Assembly: GCA_000697335.1 (NCBI GenBank)
Contig: JNEM01006038.1
Coordinates: forward strand, 1-11,785
Length of the DNA stretch: 11,785 nt
Direction: 5' to 3'
Origin: Conidiobolus incongruus B7586
Lineage: Eukaryota > Entomophthoromycota > Entomophthoromycetes > Entomophthorales > Conidiobolaceae
A program made the translations under genes and the position numbers. Below, one piece after another: positions 1 to 9,115 of the stretch; position 1 is the first letter of the stretch; each line of letters opens with the position of its first letter. Under the pieces are notes generated by a model. That model saw only the letters and a list, made by a program, of their open reading frames with translations, searched no databases and was not told the DNA's origin.

Positions 1-1413
1 GCTGGTAACATTTTTATCAAGAACCTTGACCCCACCATTGATAACAAAGCTCTTCATGACACTTTCTCCGCTTTTGGCAATATCCTCAGCTGCAAGGTTG
101 CCACTGATGCTTCTGGTAAATCTAAAGGCTACGGTTTTGTCCACTTTGAAAGCAGTGAAGCCGCCGAAAATGCCATTTCCCAAGTTAATGGTATGATGCT
201 CAACGACCAAATTGTCTATGTTGGTCACCATATCCCCATCAAGGACCGCGGTGATAAGTCTGCCAAACTCGAAGAAACTTACACCAATGTCTATGTCAAG
301 AACTTGGATCCTTCCATCGACGATGCTAAATTGAAGGAATTATTCGACAAATACGGTACTATCACCTCTGCTGCCGTCAGTGTTGATGACCAAGGTAACT
401 CCAAGGGATTCGGTTTTGTTAACTTCGAAAAGCACGAATCTGCCGTTGCCGCCGTCGAAGGATTGAATGATACTGAACACAATGGTAAGAAATTGACTGT
501 TTGCCGTGCTCAAATGAAATCTGAAAGACAAGAACTTCTTACTCGCCAATTTGAACAAGCTAAACAAGAAAAGCTTCTCAAGACCCAAAACGTCAACTTA
601 TACGTTAAGAATCTTGATCTAAGTATCGATGATCAAATCCTCCACCAGACTTTCGAATCCTTTGGCCCTATCACCAGCGCTAAGGTTATGCGTGACGACA
701 ACGGCCAATCCAAAGGTTTTGGATTTGTCTGCTTCGCTTCCCCCGAGCACGCCAGCAAAGCTATTCACGATATGAATGGATTCCTTTTGTATAACAAGCC
801 CCTCTACGTCTCTCTTGCTCAACGTAAGGAAGAACGTCGCAACTACTTGGAATCTCAACGTCATCAAGCTCGTCTCCACTCCTCTGGTGCTCCCAACATG
901 TTCCCTGGCAACCCCATGTTCTTCCCCAACGGTCCCTTCCCTCCCACCAACCAACCCAACTTTGGTTACAACGGTCCCCAACAAGGTCGTTTCGTTTCTA
1001 ACCAACGCCAACGTTGGAACCCTAACCAAGCTCCTAATGTTCCCCAACAATATGCTCCTGGTTTCTTAGGTCACAACCAAGGATCTGCTCCTCGTCAACC
1101 CAAGCAAGCTGCTCAACAACAAGCTCCCGCTCCCAAGCCTGCTCCTCAAGCTGAACCTGAAGACCCCAATGCCCTCACCGCCGCCCGTTTGGCCGCTGCT
1201 GAACCTGAAATGCAGAAGCAAATGCTCGGAGAACACCTCTTCCCTCTCGTTGCCGAAATCGATGCCGAACAAGCTGGTAAGATTACTGGTATGTTGTTAG
1301 AAATGGATAATGGTGAATTGTTGTACTTGATTGAAAACCACGAAGCTTTGACCGCTAAAGTTAACGAAGCTTTACAAGTTCTCTCTCACCACGCTGCCTC
1401 TTCCACCAACTAA
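1..1413 (+). CDS. PAB1: Polyadenylate-binding protein, 3' part (RRM2 to MLLE domain)
   Basis: Cytoplasmic poly(A)-binding protein. It coats mRNA poly(A) tails, contacts eIF4G for translation and recruits deadenylation and termination factors. The reading frame is open from base 1, so the start and RRM1 lie outside the window; 470 residues are visible and no intron interrupts them. The first bases encode RNP2 of RRM2 (NIFIKNL, residues 3-9), with RNP1 KGYGFVHF at 42-49. RRM3 has NVYVKNL at 96-102 and KGFGFVNF at 135-142. RRM4 has NLYVKNL at 199-205 and KGFGFVCF at 238-245. A Pro/Gln/Asn-rich linker (about 275-385) leads to the C-terminal MLLE domain (about 390-465), with the signature KITGMLLE at 427-434, which binds PAM2 peptides. 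Domain order and spacing match canonical PABP. Codons are strongly biased toward C- or T-ending forms, as expected for an abundant protein. The next gene is convergent. Confidence 0.97.
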   Translation, partial: AGNIFIKNLDPTIDNKALHDTFSAFGNILSCKVATDASGKSKGYGFVHFESSEAAENAISQVNGMMLNDQIVYVGHHIPIKDRGDKSAKLEETYTNVYVKNLDPSIDDAKLKELFDKYGTITSAAVSVDDQGNSKGFGFVNFEKHESAVAAVEGLNDTEHNGKKLTVCRAQMKSERQELLTRQFEQAKQEKLLKTQNVNLYVKNLDLSIDDQILHQTFESFGPITSAKVMRDDNGQSKGFGFVCFASPEHASKAIHDMNGFLLYNKPLYVSLAQRKEERRNYLESQRHQARLHSSGAPNMFPGNPMFFPNGPFPPTNQPNFGYNGPQQGRFVSNQRQRWNPNQAPNVPQQYAPGFLGHNQGSAPRQPKQAAQQQAPAPKPAPQAEPEDPNALTAARLAAAEPEMQKQMLGEHLFPLVAEIDAEQAGKITGMLLEMDNGELLYLIENHEALTAKVNEALQVLSHHAASSTN

Positions 1414-1495
1414 GGTGTCCTTTGTTATATAGCATTTAACGTGATTCACTCTTATCTTACAATTTCATTTATTTCATTTACGTCAACATTTATGA

Positions 1496-1501
1496 AATAA
1501 A
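1496..1501 (+). terminator. Candidate poly(A) signal AATAAA of the PABP gene
   Basis: A canonical AATAAA hexamer begins 83 nt after the PABP stop codon, in a T-rich 3' UTR. The distance suits a fungal 3' end. The hexamer is common in DNA this AT-rich, so position rather than sequence is the main support. Confidence 0.45.
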
Positions 1502-1550
1502 TTTTCATGCTCACTGTTTTCTCATATTAATGAAAATAGAAAATTATTAA

Positions 1551-1568
1551 ATATATATATATATATAT
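1551..1568. repeat. (AT)9 microsatellite
   Basis: Nine uninterrupted AT dinucleotides lie in the 3' flank of the PABP gene, followed by a short imperfect continuation. This is a simple repeat with no apparent function. Confidence 0.85.
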
Positions 1569-2064
1569 TATATAAAGATATTTATTAACTAATTTTATTA
1601 TTTATATCAATTAAATATATTTACACATTATATGAGAGAAGAATAATTAATTTATATAGGTATATTATGTTTATATCACACCTTATTGTTTAAATAATAT
1701 TTGAATTATTTTAATAACTTTAAATTTGATAAATTGTATACTATTTTTTACTATTCACTTTTTTGATTAAAATATTATGAATTATATAATCAATATTTCA
1801 ATGGCATTAAATTTTTTTAAATAATATTATTTAACGAATATAATATTCAATATCAATTTAATAAGTCAATATCCTCTATAACTGGAATAGATAAACTCTA
1901 CCAATTTTAAGGTTTCATTTTGTTATTTTAACCAATATATTCAAAAAAACAAACAATATTTCAATTTTTATTTAATAGTTGGTGTGATTAAGTCTGTTCA
2001 AGCGATAAAATTAAATAACATTTAAACTATTATGCTATTAGAGTATATATATCATTTTATTAAT

Positions 2065-2086
2065 TATATATATATATATATATATA
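2065..2086. repeat. (TA)11 microsatellite
   Basis: Eleven uninterrupted TA dinucleotides lie in the middle of the convergent spacer. This is a self-complementary simple repeat and likely length-polymorphic. Confidence 0.85.
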
Positions 2087-2344
2087 AGGTATAATAAAAA
2101 TTTCAAAAAATTGGGATTTTGATTTATTCAATAATAAAATATTAAATTTTCAAAAATTTCTAATTCATATTTTATAATTTGTGAAATGAATACATCATAT
2201 AATTAGTTGTAAGTATTAAAATCACTATCTTTGTATAATTGTTAAAACTATTTTACAATGAATATATCAAAATAAATACTTGAAGCAAATCCTATTATAA
2301 TTGCATTATTAAATTTTTAATATGAAAATAATTGGATTAAGATA

Positions 2345-2350
2345 TTTATT
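2345..2350 (-). terminator. Candidate poly(A) signal AATAAA of the ureidoglycolate lyase gene
   Basis: On the minus strand AATAAA begins 14 nt after the TAA stop of the lyase. This is closer than usual and the surrounding DNA is AT-rich, so it is a weak call. Confidence 0.3.
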
Positions 2351-2363
2351 AAAATATTTATAA

Positions 2364-3029
2364 TTAATTTTCAATTTGAGCTAAATTGGTATTGATTTTA
2401 ATTTGAATGTCTTTGTCGAAATAATGTTCTTGAGTATCTTCTTCAAGGTGACCATTTTCGTTCACTAAACAAAGGAATTGAATATCCTAAAATCAAACAT
2501 AGAATTAATGAATAAATATGTTATTAAATTATTTTGGTGAGTTTACTTTGTTCAAAGCAATCATGGGATGGTGCCAGACATTATCATAGTAATTAATAGC
2601 TTGTTGGCCATTAGCTAAGAAGGCTTCGAGTTTGGTTAAATCGGGTTGATCTTTTTCAGTGTCGTTAGGAGCTACCAAAACAATATAATAAGTGTTTACA
2701 TCACTATTGAGTGGATAAAAACTTTGGGTACTATAAGGGTGACGTTCCAATAAATGAACTCTGAATTGGTCATTTGGAGTATCTCTTTTGATACAGTTGA
2801 AATAGCAAACGTTAAGTTCAGCGGGTTTTTTGGAGGGGTTGCTTAAAATCGATACATGTTCAGGTCTCTGGTTTCTGACCTCAAAAATATGGTTTACACG
2901 TTTGGCTGTACCTTGATTAGCCGTAGCGACATTTGCATCACTGGCTCCGTAATTATAGACTTGGCCGTAAGCCTTGAAGCTTTCTTGATTTATGTATCTC
3001 AAAGGGAGAATTTGTTCAGAAGCAACCAT
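2364..3029 (-). CDS. DAL3: Ureidoglycolate lyase (ureidoglycolate to glyoxylate plus urea), two exons
   Basis: The AllA/DAL3-family enzyme cleaves (S)-ureidoglycolate to glyoxylate and urea, the last step in getting nitrogen from allantoin. Coding exons are 3029-2547 and 2486-2364, giving 201 residues, close to the yeast enzyme as I recall it. Family features, numbered from the alternative upstream Met at 3080: an ESFKAYGQV-type N-terminal segment (33-41), NQGTAKR (55-61), the conserved ERHPYSTQSF block (112-121), and a W-H-H-P-M motif (169-173) of the active-site region. Exon 2 supplies DIQFLCLVNENG and the acidic EEDTQEHYF tail, which matches the C-terminus of yeast DAL3; without splicing the frame stops after five extra residues. 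I prefer the ATG at 3029. It has A at -3 and G at +4, starts where family members start, and lies 72-79 nt from a TATA box. The ATG at 3080 would add 17 unconserved residues. Codon use is AT-richer than in the other three genes. Confidence 0.93.
2487..2546 (-). other. Intron (60 nt) in ureidoglycolate lyase
   Basis: On the minus strand the donor is GTAAAC and the acceptor TTTTAG. Splicing is phase 0, between Lys178 (counted from the ATG at 3080) and Asp. Removing it joins the WHHPMIALNK end of exon 1 to the conserved C-terminal segment. The intron length is a multiple of three, but it carries an in-frame stop, so retention would truncate the protein. Confidence 0.9.
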
Positions 3030-3100
3030 ATTAGATGACGAAATAAAATGTATATTATATTTTTCTTTTTGTGCAGTCATTTATAAAATTTTTAATGAGG

Positions 3101-3108
3101 TATTTATA
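3101..3108 (-). promoter_or_regulatory. TATA box of ureidoglycolate lyase
   Basis: On the minus strand this reads TATAAATA, inside a locally GC-richer context (GATG before it, CCTC after it). It ends 20 nt before the ATG at 3080 and 71 nt before the ATG at 3029. With a usual TATA-to-start distance of 30 nt or more, transcription would begin at or past the first ATG, favouring the second. Confidence 0.55.
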
Positions 3109-3179
3109 CATCGTTTGTAAAAATCATATGAGCCACATTGATCAAAATTACTTGGTGATTAATTTTAAATAATGGATTG

Positions 3180-3202
3180 TAATTCCATTTTTTATGGAAT
3201 TA
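3180..3202. repeat. Perfect 9-bp inverted repeat with 5-nt T loop upstream of the lyase
   Basis: TAATTCCAT at 3180-3188 is followed by five T and then its exact reverse complement ATGGAATTA at 3194-3202. A further half-copy, AATGGA at 3171-3176, can pair with TCCATT at 3184-3189. The element lies about 70 bp upstream of the lyase TATA box. It could be a dimeric transcription-factor site or a chance palindrome. Confidence 0.5.
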
Positions 3203-6134
3203 AATCAATCAAATGATAGTAAAGTCAGTTTGTATGGATGATGAATGGATTTATACTTGATAAAAGAAATTACATAAAAAAATTTGTATTTGTATTATAT
3301 ATTACCAATATATATTGCTTGATAATTGATATTATATGACTTTTTTATTGCTTTTATACTTTGATTACATTTATTAAATGCTAAATAATCAGTATATATA
3401 TACATATATGCAAATAAACATTGTTATCAACTTTAAAACCATAGATTAAAGGACTATTACTTTAATAACTAATCATATTGGCATGGGTCATACTGAATCA
3501 AACTGAACCACTAACTTACCAATTTGACAACTTAACTGCTTATCACACCATTTTAATATTCATTTCGTTTGTTAACAGGATTGATTTAAAGCAGTTTAAT
3601 AGATAAGATAGATGCAAGCTAATTTACATTCAAGATAAAATTCTTGGTTTTATTTTCCCTCTGAATACATGGGCAATTATTCAAAGTAAAATTGATTAAT
3701 ATTAGTAATAAGTCAGGGAGCAATAACGCCTTATTTAGATATATAAACCTTGACAATTTTAAAAAATTGATGCTATTTAGTTAAGCTTATTTCAACATTA
3801 ACGCTTTATATGATTAATTATATATTTTATATCAATTGATTTTTTATTACGATATTACTCTCTATATTCTATCAAGAGAGAAATATTTAATATTTTTACA
3901 ACAGTATATTCAAAATGTTACTATCAATCAAATTTTGAGATATTAATTAATATATATCATTGGTCTAAAAACTATTTGAATTAAGTTATTAATTTTATTA
4001 ATGTTTAATAATGCACTAAATACTTTATATATTTGACAACAAATTTGGTAATTTTTTTCAAATGACACAGATCAAAATGAATAATTATAATTTTTTTAAA
4101 CTATTCCACATCAAATATTGGACAAAGCTGTGTATATCAAATCTATAGGTATTTTATATTTAAATTGACTTGAATCGCAGGAAGATATAATATATTTTGA
4201 ATATTTAAAATCGAAGCAACAATCTATTATGGCTATTATTTTGAAAATGTGTATCCAGTAGTTACACCATTTCAATTACTCAGCTATATTATATGATTTA
4301 AATTTACATAATGGCTGTATTATTTATTGTAATTCAATTAATATTGTAATTTTAATCATCCATTTAACTTTAAGGAATAATCATAAATGCAAATTTTTAA
4401 AAACTAGCTTTATATCCGTGATACTATCTTTTAATAGCATGTTGTATATTCAATATATTTGATTGATTCATTGATAATTAATCTTGTATTCCTTAATATC
4501 ATATACCTATATCATGTTTTTGTATTAATATTTATTATAAATATTCAATTTAAAATAATCAGATCCATTAATCAAAGAAATAATATTTACGAACCATTTT
4601 CAATACCAAAAATTTTCAACACATTATGGCCTAAAAAATATTTGAATATTTAAACTATAGATTATGAAAACCCATGAGATTTCATTTTTATTGATGAATA
4701 TACTCTATTTGATATTACATTTCTAATTTATAATGTATTAAAAATTCGGTCAAATTATTACCTATTCCAATAAAATTTCATAATTCATTTTTCCGATAGT
4801 AAGTAGTTTATAAAATGTAAATTTTCTATTTTATACAAATTTATTATAGGAATAGTATGACATATGGATAACAAAAATAAAACAATTATTAATTAAGAGT
4901 AGATGATTTTTAATATTAGATTTTCAAGTTTAAAAATTTCAAATAATTTTTAAATGTTAAATTTTAAAAATTAATTCAATAAAATACTATTGAATTCAAT
5001 ATTAAATAAGTTCACTGACCCAATATATAAAAAACTATATCGTAGTATTAGAACTCAAACTATATTTTTTATAATGATTTGTATAAGAATATTAACTTAG
5101 CAACAATTAATGGGAATGATAATAATTATTTAAATTGATTGATGAATATTTGTATGATTTTATATTGAAATTTTTAAACTTGCAAAGCTAAAAGGGTAAA
5201 GGATATATCGTATTGATTTTTAATTATACTAATTTTGGATAATAGAATTATCCATTGAAGAAAGGGAAAATCTATTTATTAGTTGGTAAATCACATTTAA
5301 TATAGTTGAATAATTTCTTATTAAAACAATGTGAAAATGTAGTATTATACATATAATCGTTAGCCACTGTTTATTTTTTGTGGTTTAATTTATCCAACTA
5401 TTCGCAATTTTCAGATAGTAACAAATATCGAATTTGTTTATTATTTAACAATCAATTAATTATATTTTAAAAGGTTATATGTATATATATATACATTAAG
5501 AAGATATGGAATTTAGTGATGATTTTTGAGTTATATTGACGAGCTATACGAATAATGTAGTTTAGTTGATACAATAATATTTAGTAGTCACTGTTCTATA
5601 ATGGTGTCAATGTGGTCAAGTTTAATCGAAATTTAAACAGAATTAACTAATGAAAAGTATCTTCCACAAATATTATATTTTACAACGTTGTATATTTCAA
5701 TATGAACAGTATTATATTTTTATATAATTGAATTTCTATTCAATCACGTTGATAATAATGTTTATGCTGGATGGTAGAATTTTGATTGTAGCGTTTTTGA
5801 ATGAAAGATAATATATTCTCTATGGTATAAATTAGATTCAAAGCCGGAAATCAGAAATCAAGTATATTTAGCTTCTGAAAAGATATCAATGAAATTGATG
5901 TTTGTGAAAATATTGTAGATCATATCATATCTTGATTAAAATTGAGTTTGGAAGATTAAGTGGGAAAACCTGTTTGAATTCATTACATTACTTCTATAAA
6001 AATGAATAGCAACCACATTATGTAGCCTATCAAATAAATAATACAATGATAAATATCAAATAGAATTATTTAAAACTTGCTATGTTCTCAATCTAATTAC
6101 CGAAATGATGTGAAATCAACAAATTGGACTTAAC

Positions 6135-6144
6135 TATATAAATA
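6135..6144 (+). promoter_or_regulatory. TATA-like element of biotin synthase
   Basis: TATATAAATA lies 75-85 nt upstream of the biotin synthase ATG, nearly the same distance as in the lyase gene when its second ATG is used. An inverted CCAAT (ATTGG) sits just upstream at 6123-6127. Such matches arise easily in AT-rich DNA, so this rests on position. Confidence 0.4.
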
Positions 6145-6219
6145 AAATTATTGGGATGAGACGTGGAATTTAAAAAGATAAAATCAGTGACATAATCCTC
6201 ACCTATCACTCGAATTAAA

Positions 6220-7448
6220 ATGTCTTTCAGATTATCAGTACAACTGAGCAAAGCCATCAGACTTCCTGCACATTCTTTAAACAGAGCTATTGCTTCAACT
6301 GCCCAAAAACAATTTGCTTCTGTTGAAGGTAAGTCTACCAACACTTGGGGAAGACCAATTTCTGGCGCTGAAAAGTATGCTCATGGCCCTATTCGTAATG
6401 ATTGGACAAGAGAAGAAGTTCAACAAATTTTCGACTCTCCCATTATGGAGCTTTTATACCACGGAGTAAGTTTTATTTTTATATCTTCTTTTATCCTTTA
6501 CTGATCAGAGTATAGTCTTCAGTCCACAGAGCCAATCACGATCCTTTAGCCGTTCAACAATGTACTCTTCTCAGTATCAAGACCGGTGGCTGTTCTGAAG
6601 ATTGCAAATACTGCCCACAGTCCTCTCGTTATGATACCAACGTCAAAGCTCAAAAAATGCTTGATTCTGGTGAGATTATGGAAGCCGCCCGTAGAGCCAA
6701 GGAGGCTGGATCCACTAGATTTTGTATGGGTGCCGCCTGGCGTGACGTTAAAGGTCGTAAGTCTAATTTCAAAAAGATTTTGACCCACATCAAAGAGATC
6801 AAAGGGATGGGCATGGAAGTGTGCTGTACTCTCGGTATGTTGGATGCTGAACAAGCCCGTATGCTTAAAGAAGCCGGTTTGACTGCTTATAATCACAATT
6901 TGGATACTTCCCGTGAATTTTACCCCAAGATCATCACCACTAGAACTTATGATGATCGTTTGAACACTATTAATCACGCTCAGCAAGCTGGTATTTCAGT
7001 CTGTTCTGGAGGTATCATTGGTTTAGGTGAATCCGAACAAGATCGTGTTGGACTATTGACAACTCTTGCCACACTTCCCATCCATCCCGAGTCTGTTCCT
7101 GTCAATGCTCTTCTTGCTGTTGAAGGAACTCCTCTTGAAGATCAAGAACCCGTTAGTATCTGGGAAATGATCCGTATGATCGCTACCGCTAGAATCATTA
7201 TGCCTCGTGCTATGGTCCGTCTTTCCGCTGGACGTGTTAGATTCTCTCAACCTGAGCAAGCTTTATGTTTTATGGCTGGTGCTAACTCTATCTTTACCGG
7301 TGACAAACTTTTAACTACTCCTAATAACGAATATACCGCTGATCAAGATATGTTCAAGATCCTTGGTCTTGTCCCCAAAGAACCCAACTTCCAACAAGGT
7401 TCCGATCGCCCTGGATATAACAAGCAAATCCTTCCTAACCAAGCTTAA
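6220..7448 (+). CDS. BIO2: Biotin synthase, mitochondrial, two exons
   Basis: A radical S-adenosylmethionine enzyme that inserts sulfur into dethiobiotin, the last step of biotin synthesis, in the mitochondrial matrix. Exons 6220-6465 and 6516-7448 give 392 residues. The N-terminus (about residues 1-35) is rich in Arg, Lys, Ser and Ala with no acidic residue until Glu36, as in a mitochondrial presequence. The radical-SAM CxxxCxxC is C108-C112-C115 ([10 protein letters not shown]). The [2Fe-2S] ligands align with the E. coli enzyme as C152 (FCMGAAW), C185 (EVCCTLG), C245 (VCSGG) and R317 (VRLSAGR). YNHNLDTS at 207-214 is the substrate-binding block and [10 protein letters not shown] is near the C-terminus. 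All key residues are present and no defect is visible. The ATG has A at -3. The sequence looks closer to plant BIO2 than to S. cerevisiae Bio2p. No other biotin gene is nearby. Confidence 0.97.
6466..6515 (+). other. Intron (50 nt) in biotin synthase
   Basis: Donor GTAAGT, acceptor TATAG, with CTGAT at 6501-6505 as a likely branch site. It is phase 0, joining YHG to [10 protein letters not shown], which matches the family segment LLFHGASVHR. Nearby AG dinucleotides at 6506-6507, 6508-6509 and 6521-6522 would break the frame or drop conserved residues. Retention ends in an in-frame stop after 12 codons. Confidence 0.93.
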
Positions 7449-8162
7449 TTCGACTATTCTTTCTCATCAAATTCATTGATAACATCACTTGATCAAAGGT
7501 AATGTTCTCAAGTTCAATATATCCGATATAGCAAGTACATTAATTTCAGCCATCTTTCATATAAAATCACTCTTCTAACCTAAATTAAATTAAAGCTTCA
7601 ATCTAGTTAATATTAACATTTGATTATTTTTATTGTGATATAAATATTAATTTTTATTAGTTTAAGTGACTCAACCTTACAATTGTTTTATATAATGATA
7701 TCATTTAAATCAATATTAACCAAACCTATTATTAATATAGCTTTCTATTTCTATTCATATTATGTAACATTATTTATTTTAATCATAATTTATTTACAAA
7801 TCATATTGGAACTCGATCAATGGAAAATATGTTTATTGAAACTGTATATTCATTAATATTAAACTTAAAACTAATACTAATTGTGTTTTATTTAGCTATC
7901 TTAAAATATTCTAATAATTTCGATTTTCAAAGTTTAATAATTATAATAGTCTTTTATTTATGTAATTTATAACGATGAAATAAACAATAGAATTTGACCA
8001 TATTATTGGAAATCAATTTTTGATTTAAATAGAATAATTTGATCAGTATTTGAAGATATTATTTATCATGTTTAATTATTAAATATAAAAATTCCCATGT
8101 ATAATATTCTAACAAACTGATTATATTAGTAATACTCTATTTATCTTGTATTTATAAATCTA

Positions 8163-8192
8163 TGATAAGTGGCTGATAAGTATCTTTGATAA
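8163..8192 (+). promoter_or_regulatory. Cluster of three TGATAA (GATA-factor type) motifs
   Basis: TGATAA occurs at 8163-8168, 8174-8179 and 8187-8192, all in the same orientation; the first two extend to TGATAAGT. They fit the fungal HGATAR consensus. The cluster lies 0.7 kb past biotin synthase and 2.4 kb before eIF3c, so no target gene is evident. Confidence 0.25.
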
Positions 8193-9092
8193 AGTTCAAT
8201 ATTTTCAGATTCTTTCGATCTAATTAACGGAATATTATACCCATTCCAAATATTGCAAAGTTATTCGAAATAAATTACAGTAAGAGTTCATTTTTAGGTG
8301 ATATCTTCAGAATTATTAAAAATTAAATCAAATTATTGAAATCATTACAAATCTTTATGATATTTTTATTATCTCGAGTATGATATTTCTCTATTCCCGC
8401 AATTTGATCCAATTTTTATGATTATACAATTGTTGATTTGTCAAAAGGATAAAATTTGTTTGTTATTTTATTAATATTTGATCATATAACAGTGCTAAAA
8501 ATTAATACTATTTTAATTTGGTTTTTACATCACACAATAATTCACTTGATTAAATGTATTTATTCTAATACTACACAACTTTATATTATGAATAAAACTG
8601 AAAAATAAGTATAGTATTGTAGCACCTTTACAAGTTGCATATATTCAACTTTATAATTTGAAAAAATCAAAATATTAAATAGCTGCAATTATTATATTGA
8701 AATAATTCATTAATATATCACAAAATTACTAATATCAGGCATTGTAATATTATCCAATAAAAATAGCAATTCAAAACTCGCTAAAATAAAAATAAAAGGA
8801 GATGCAATACTAAGTCATGCTCCATTTATTCTTGTAATTGTATGTTTAGAATATATTTTTTAATATACGCTCAATGATACTGACTGTGTTCACTAAAATT
8901 TTGAATTTTATCTAAGAATTGATTTCATCACTATATAGTGTTTTGTTCTATAACATATTGGTTTTTCAACATATTAGTAAAATTTACTTTTATAATAAAT
9001 ATAATAAATTATTCGAAAACATTTTTCAATCATAAGTGAATTAAATAATGCAATTTATGATAAAATACTGAGCTAGATTTACAAGCATCTAA

Positions 9093-9115
9093 ATAATAAT
9101 AAAAATTATTATTAT
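9093..9115. repeat. 10-bp perfect inverted repeat, 3-nt loop
   Basis: ATAATAATAA at 9093-9102 and its exact complement TTATTATTAT at 9106-9115 flank AAA. All pairs are A:T and the arms are trinucleotide-like, so it may have arisen by repeat slippage and chance. Confidence 0.5.

Larger units (their letters stand above)
1414..2363. other. AT-rich spacer between convergent genes
   Basis: This stretch of 950 bases separates the 3' ends of the PABP and ureidoglycolate lyase genes. It is very AT-rich and contains two (AT)n microsatellites and probable 3'-end signals for each flanking gene. I found no start-to-stop frame of meaningful length, no tRNA-like fold and no recognisable mobile element. 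Confidence 0.8.
3030..6219. other. Long AT-rich divergent spacer, no gene found
   Basis: This stretch of 3.2 kb lies between the divergently transcribed lyase and biotin synthase genes. Apart from TATA-like elements near each gene, an inverted repeat at 3180-3202 and an 18-bp perfect palindrome at 5479-5496 made of alternating purine-pyrimidine, I see only AT-rich sequence with many stops in all frames. The longest open stretch (about 4459-4653, plus strand) begins at TTG, has no ATG, and its length is expected by chance at this composition. No tRNA, rRNA or transposon feature was recognised. Slightly GC-richer sequence around 3476-3580 has no convincing coding frame. Confidence 0.7.

Noticed and set aside
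619-1272. Minus-strand open frames opposite the PABP gene (also 6546-6986 and 7053-7259 opposite biotin synthase)
   Set aside because: They are antisense shadows of conserved coding sequence with no conserved features of their own.
1414-2363. Possible mitochondrial DNA insertion, given the AT-rich spacers
   Set aside because: No fragments of mitochondrial proteins, rRNAs or tRNAs are recognisable. Simple AT-rich nuclear spacer explains it.
3214-3263. Two HGATAR motifs upstream of the lyase as evidence of nitrogen control
   Set aside because: About one such match is expected in a window of this size by chance, so the motifs alone do not support regulation. They are mentioned only together with the palindrome.
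3469-3603. 45-codon open stretch in a slightly GC-richer part of the spacer, considered as a decayed exon
   Set aside because: Several stretches of this length are expected by chance across the six frames, and its translation matches no family I recognise.
4459-4653. Plus-strand open frame of about 64 hydrophobic residues in the divergent spacer
   Set aside because: It begins at TTG and contains no ATG. At about 78% A+T a frame this long is expected about once by chance in the spacer, and the residues (Ile, Leu, Asn, Phe, Tyr) just reflect composition.
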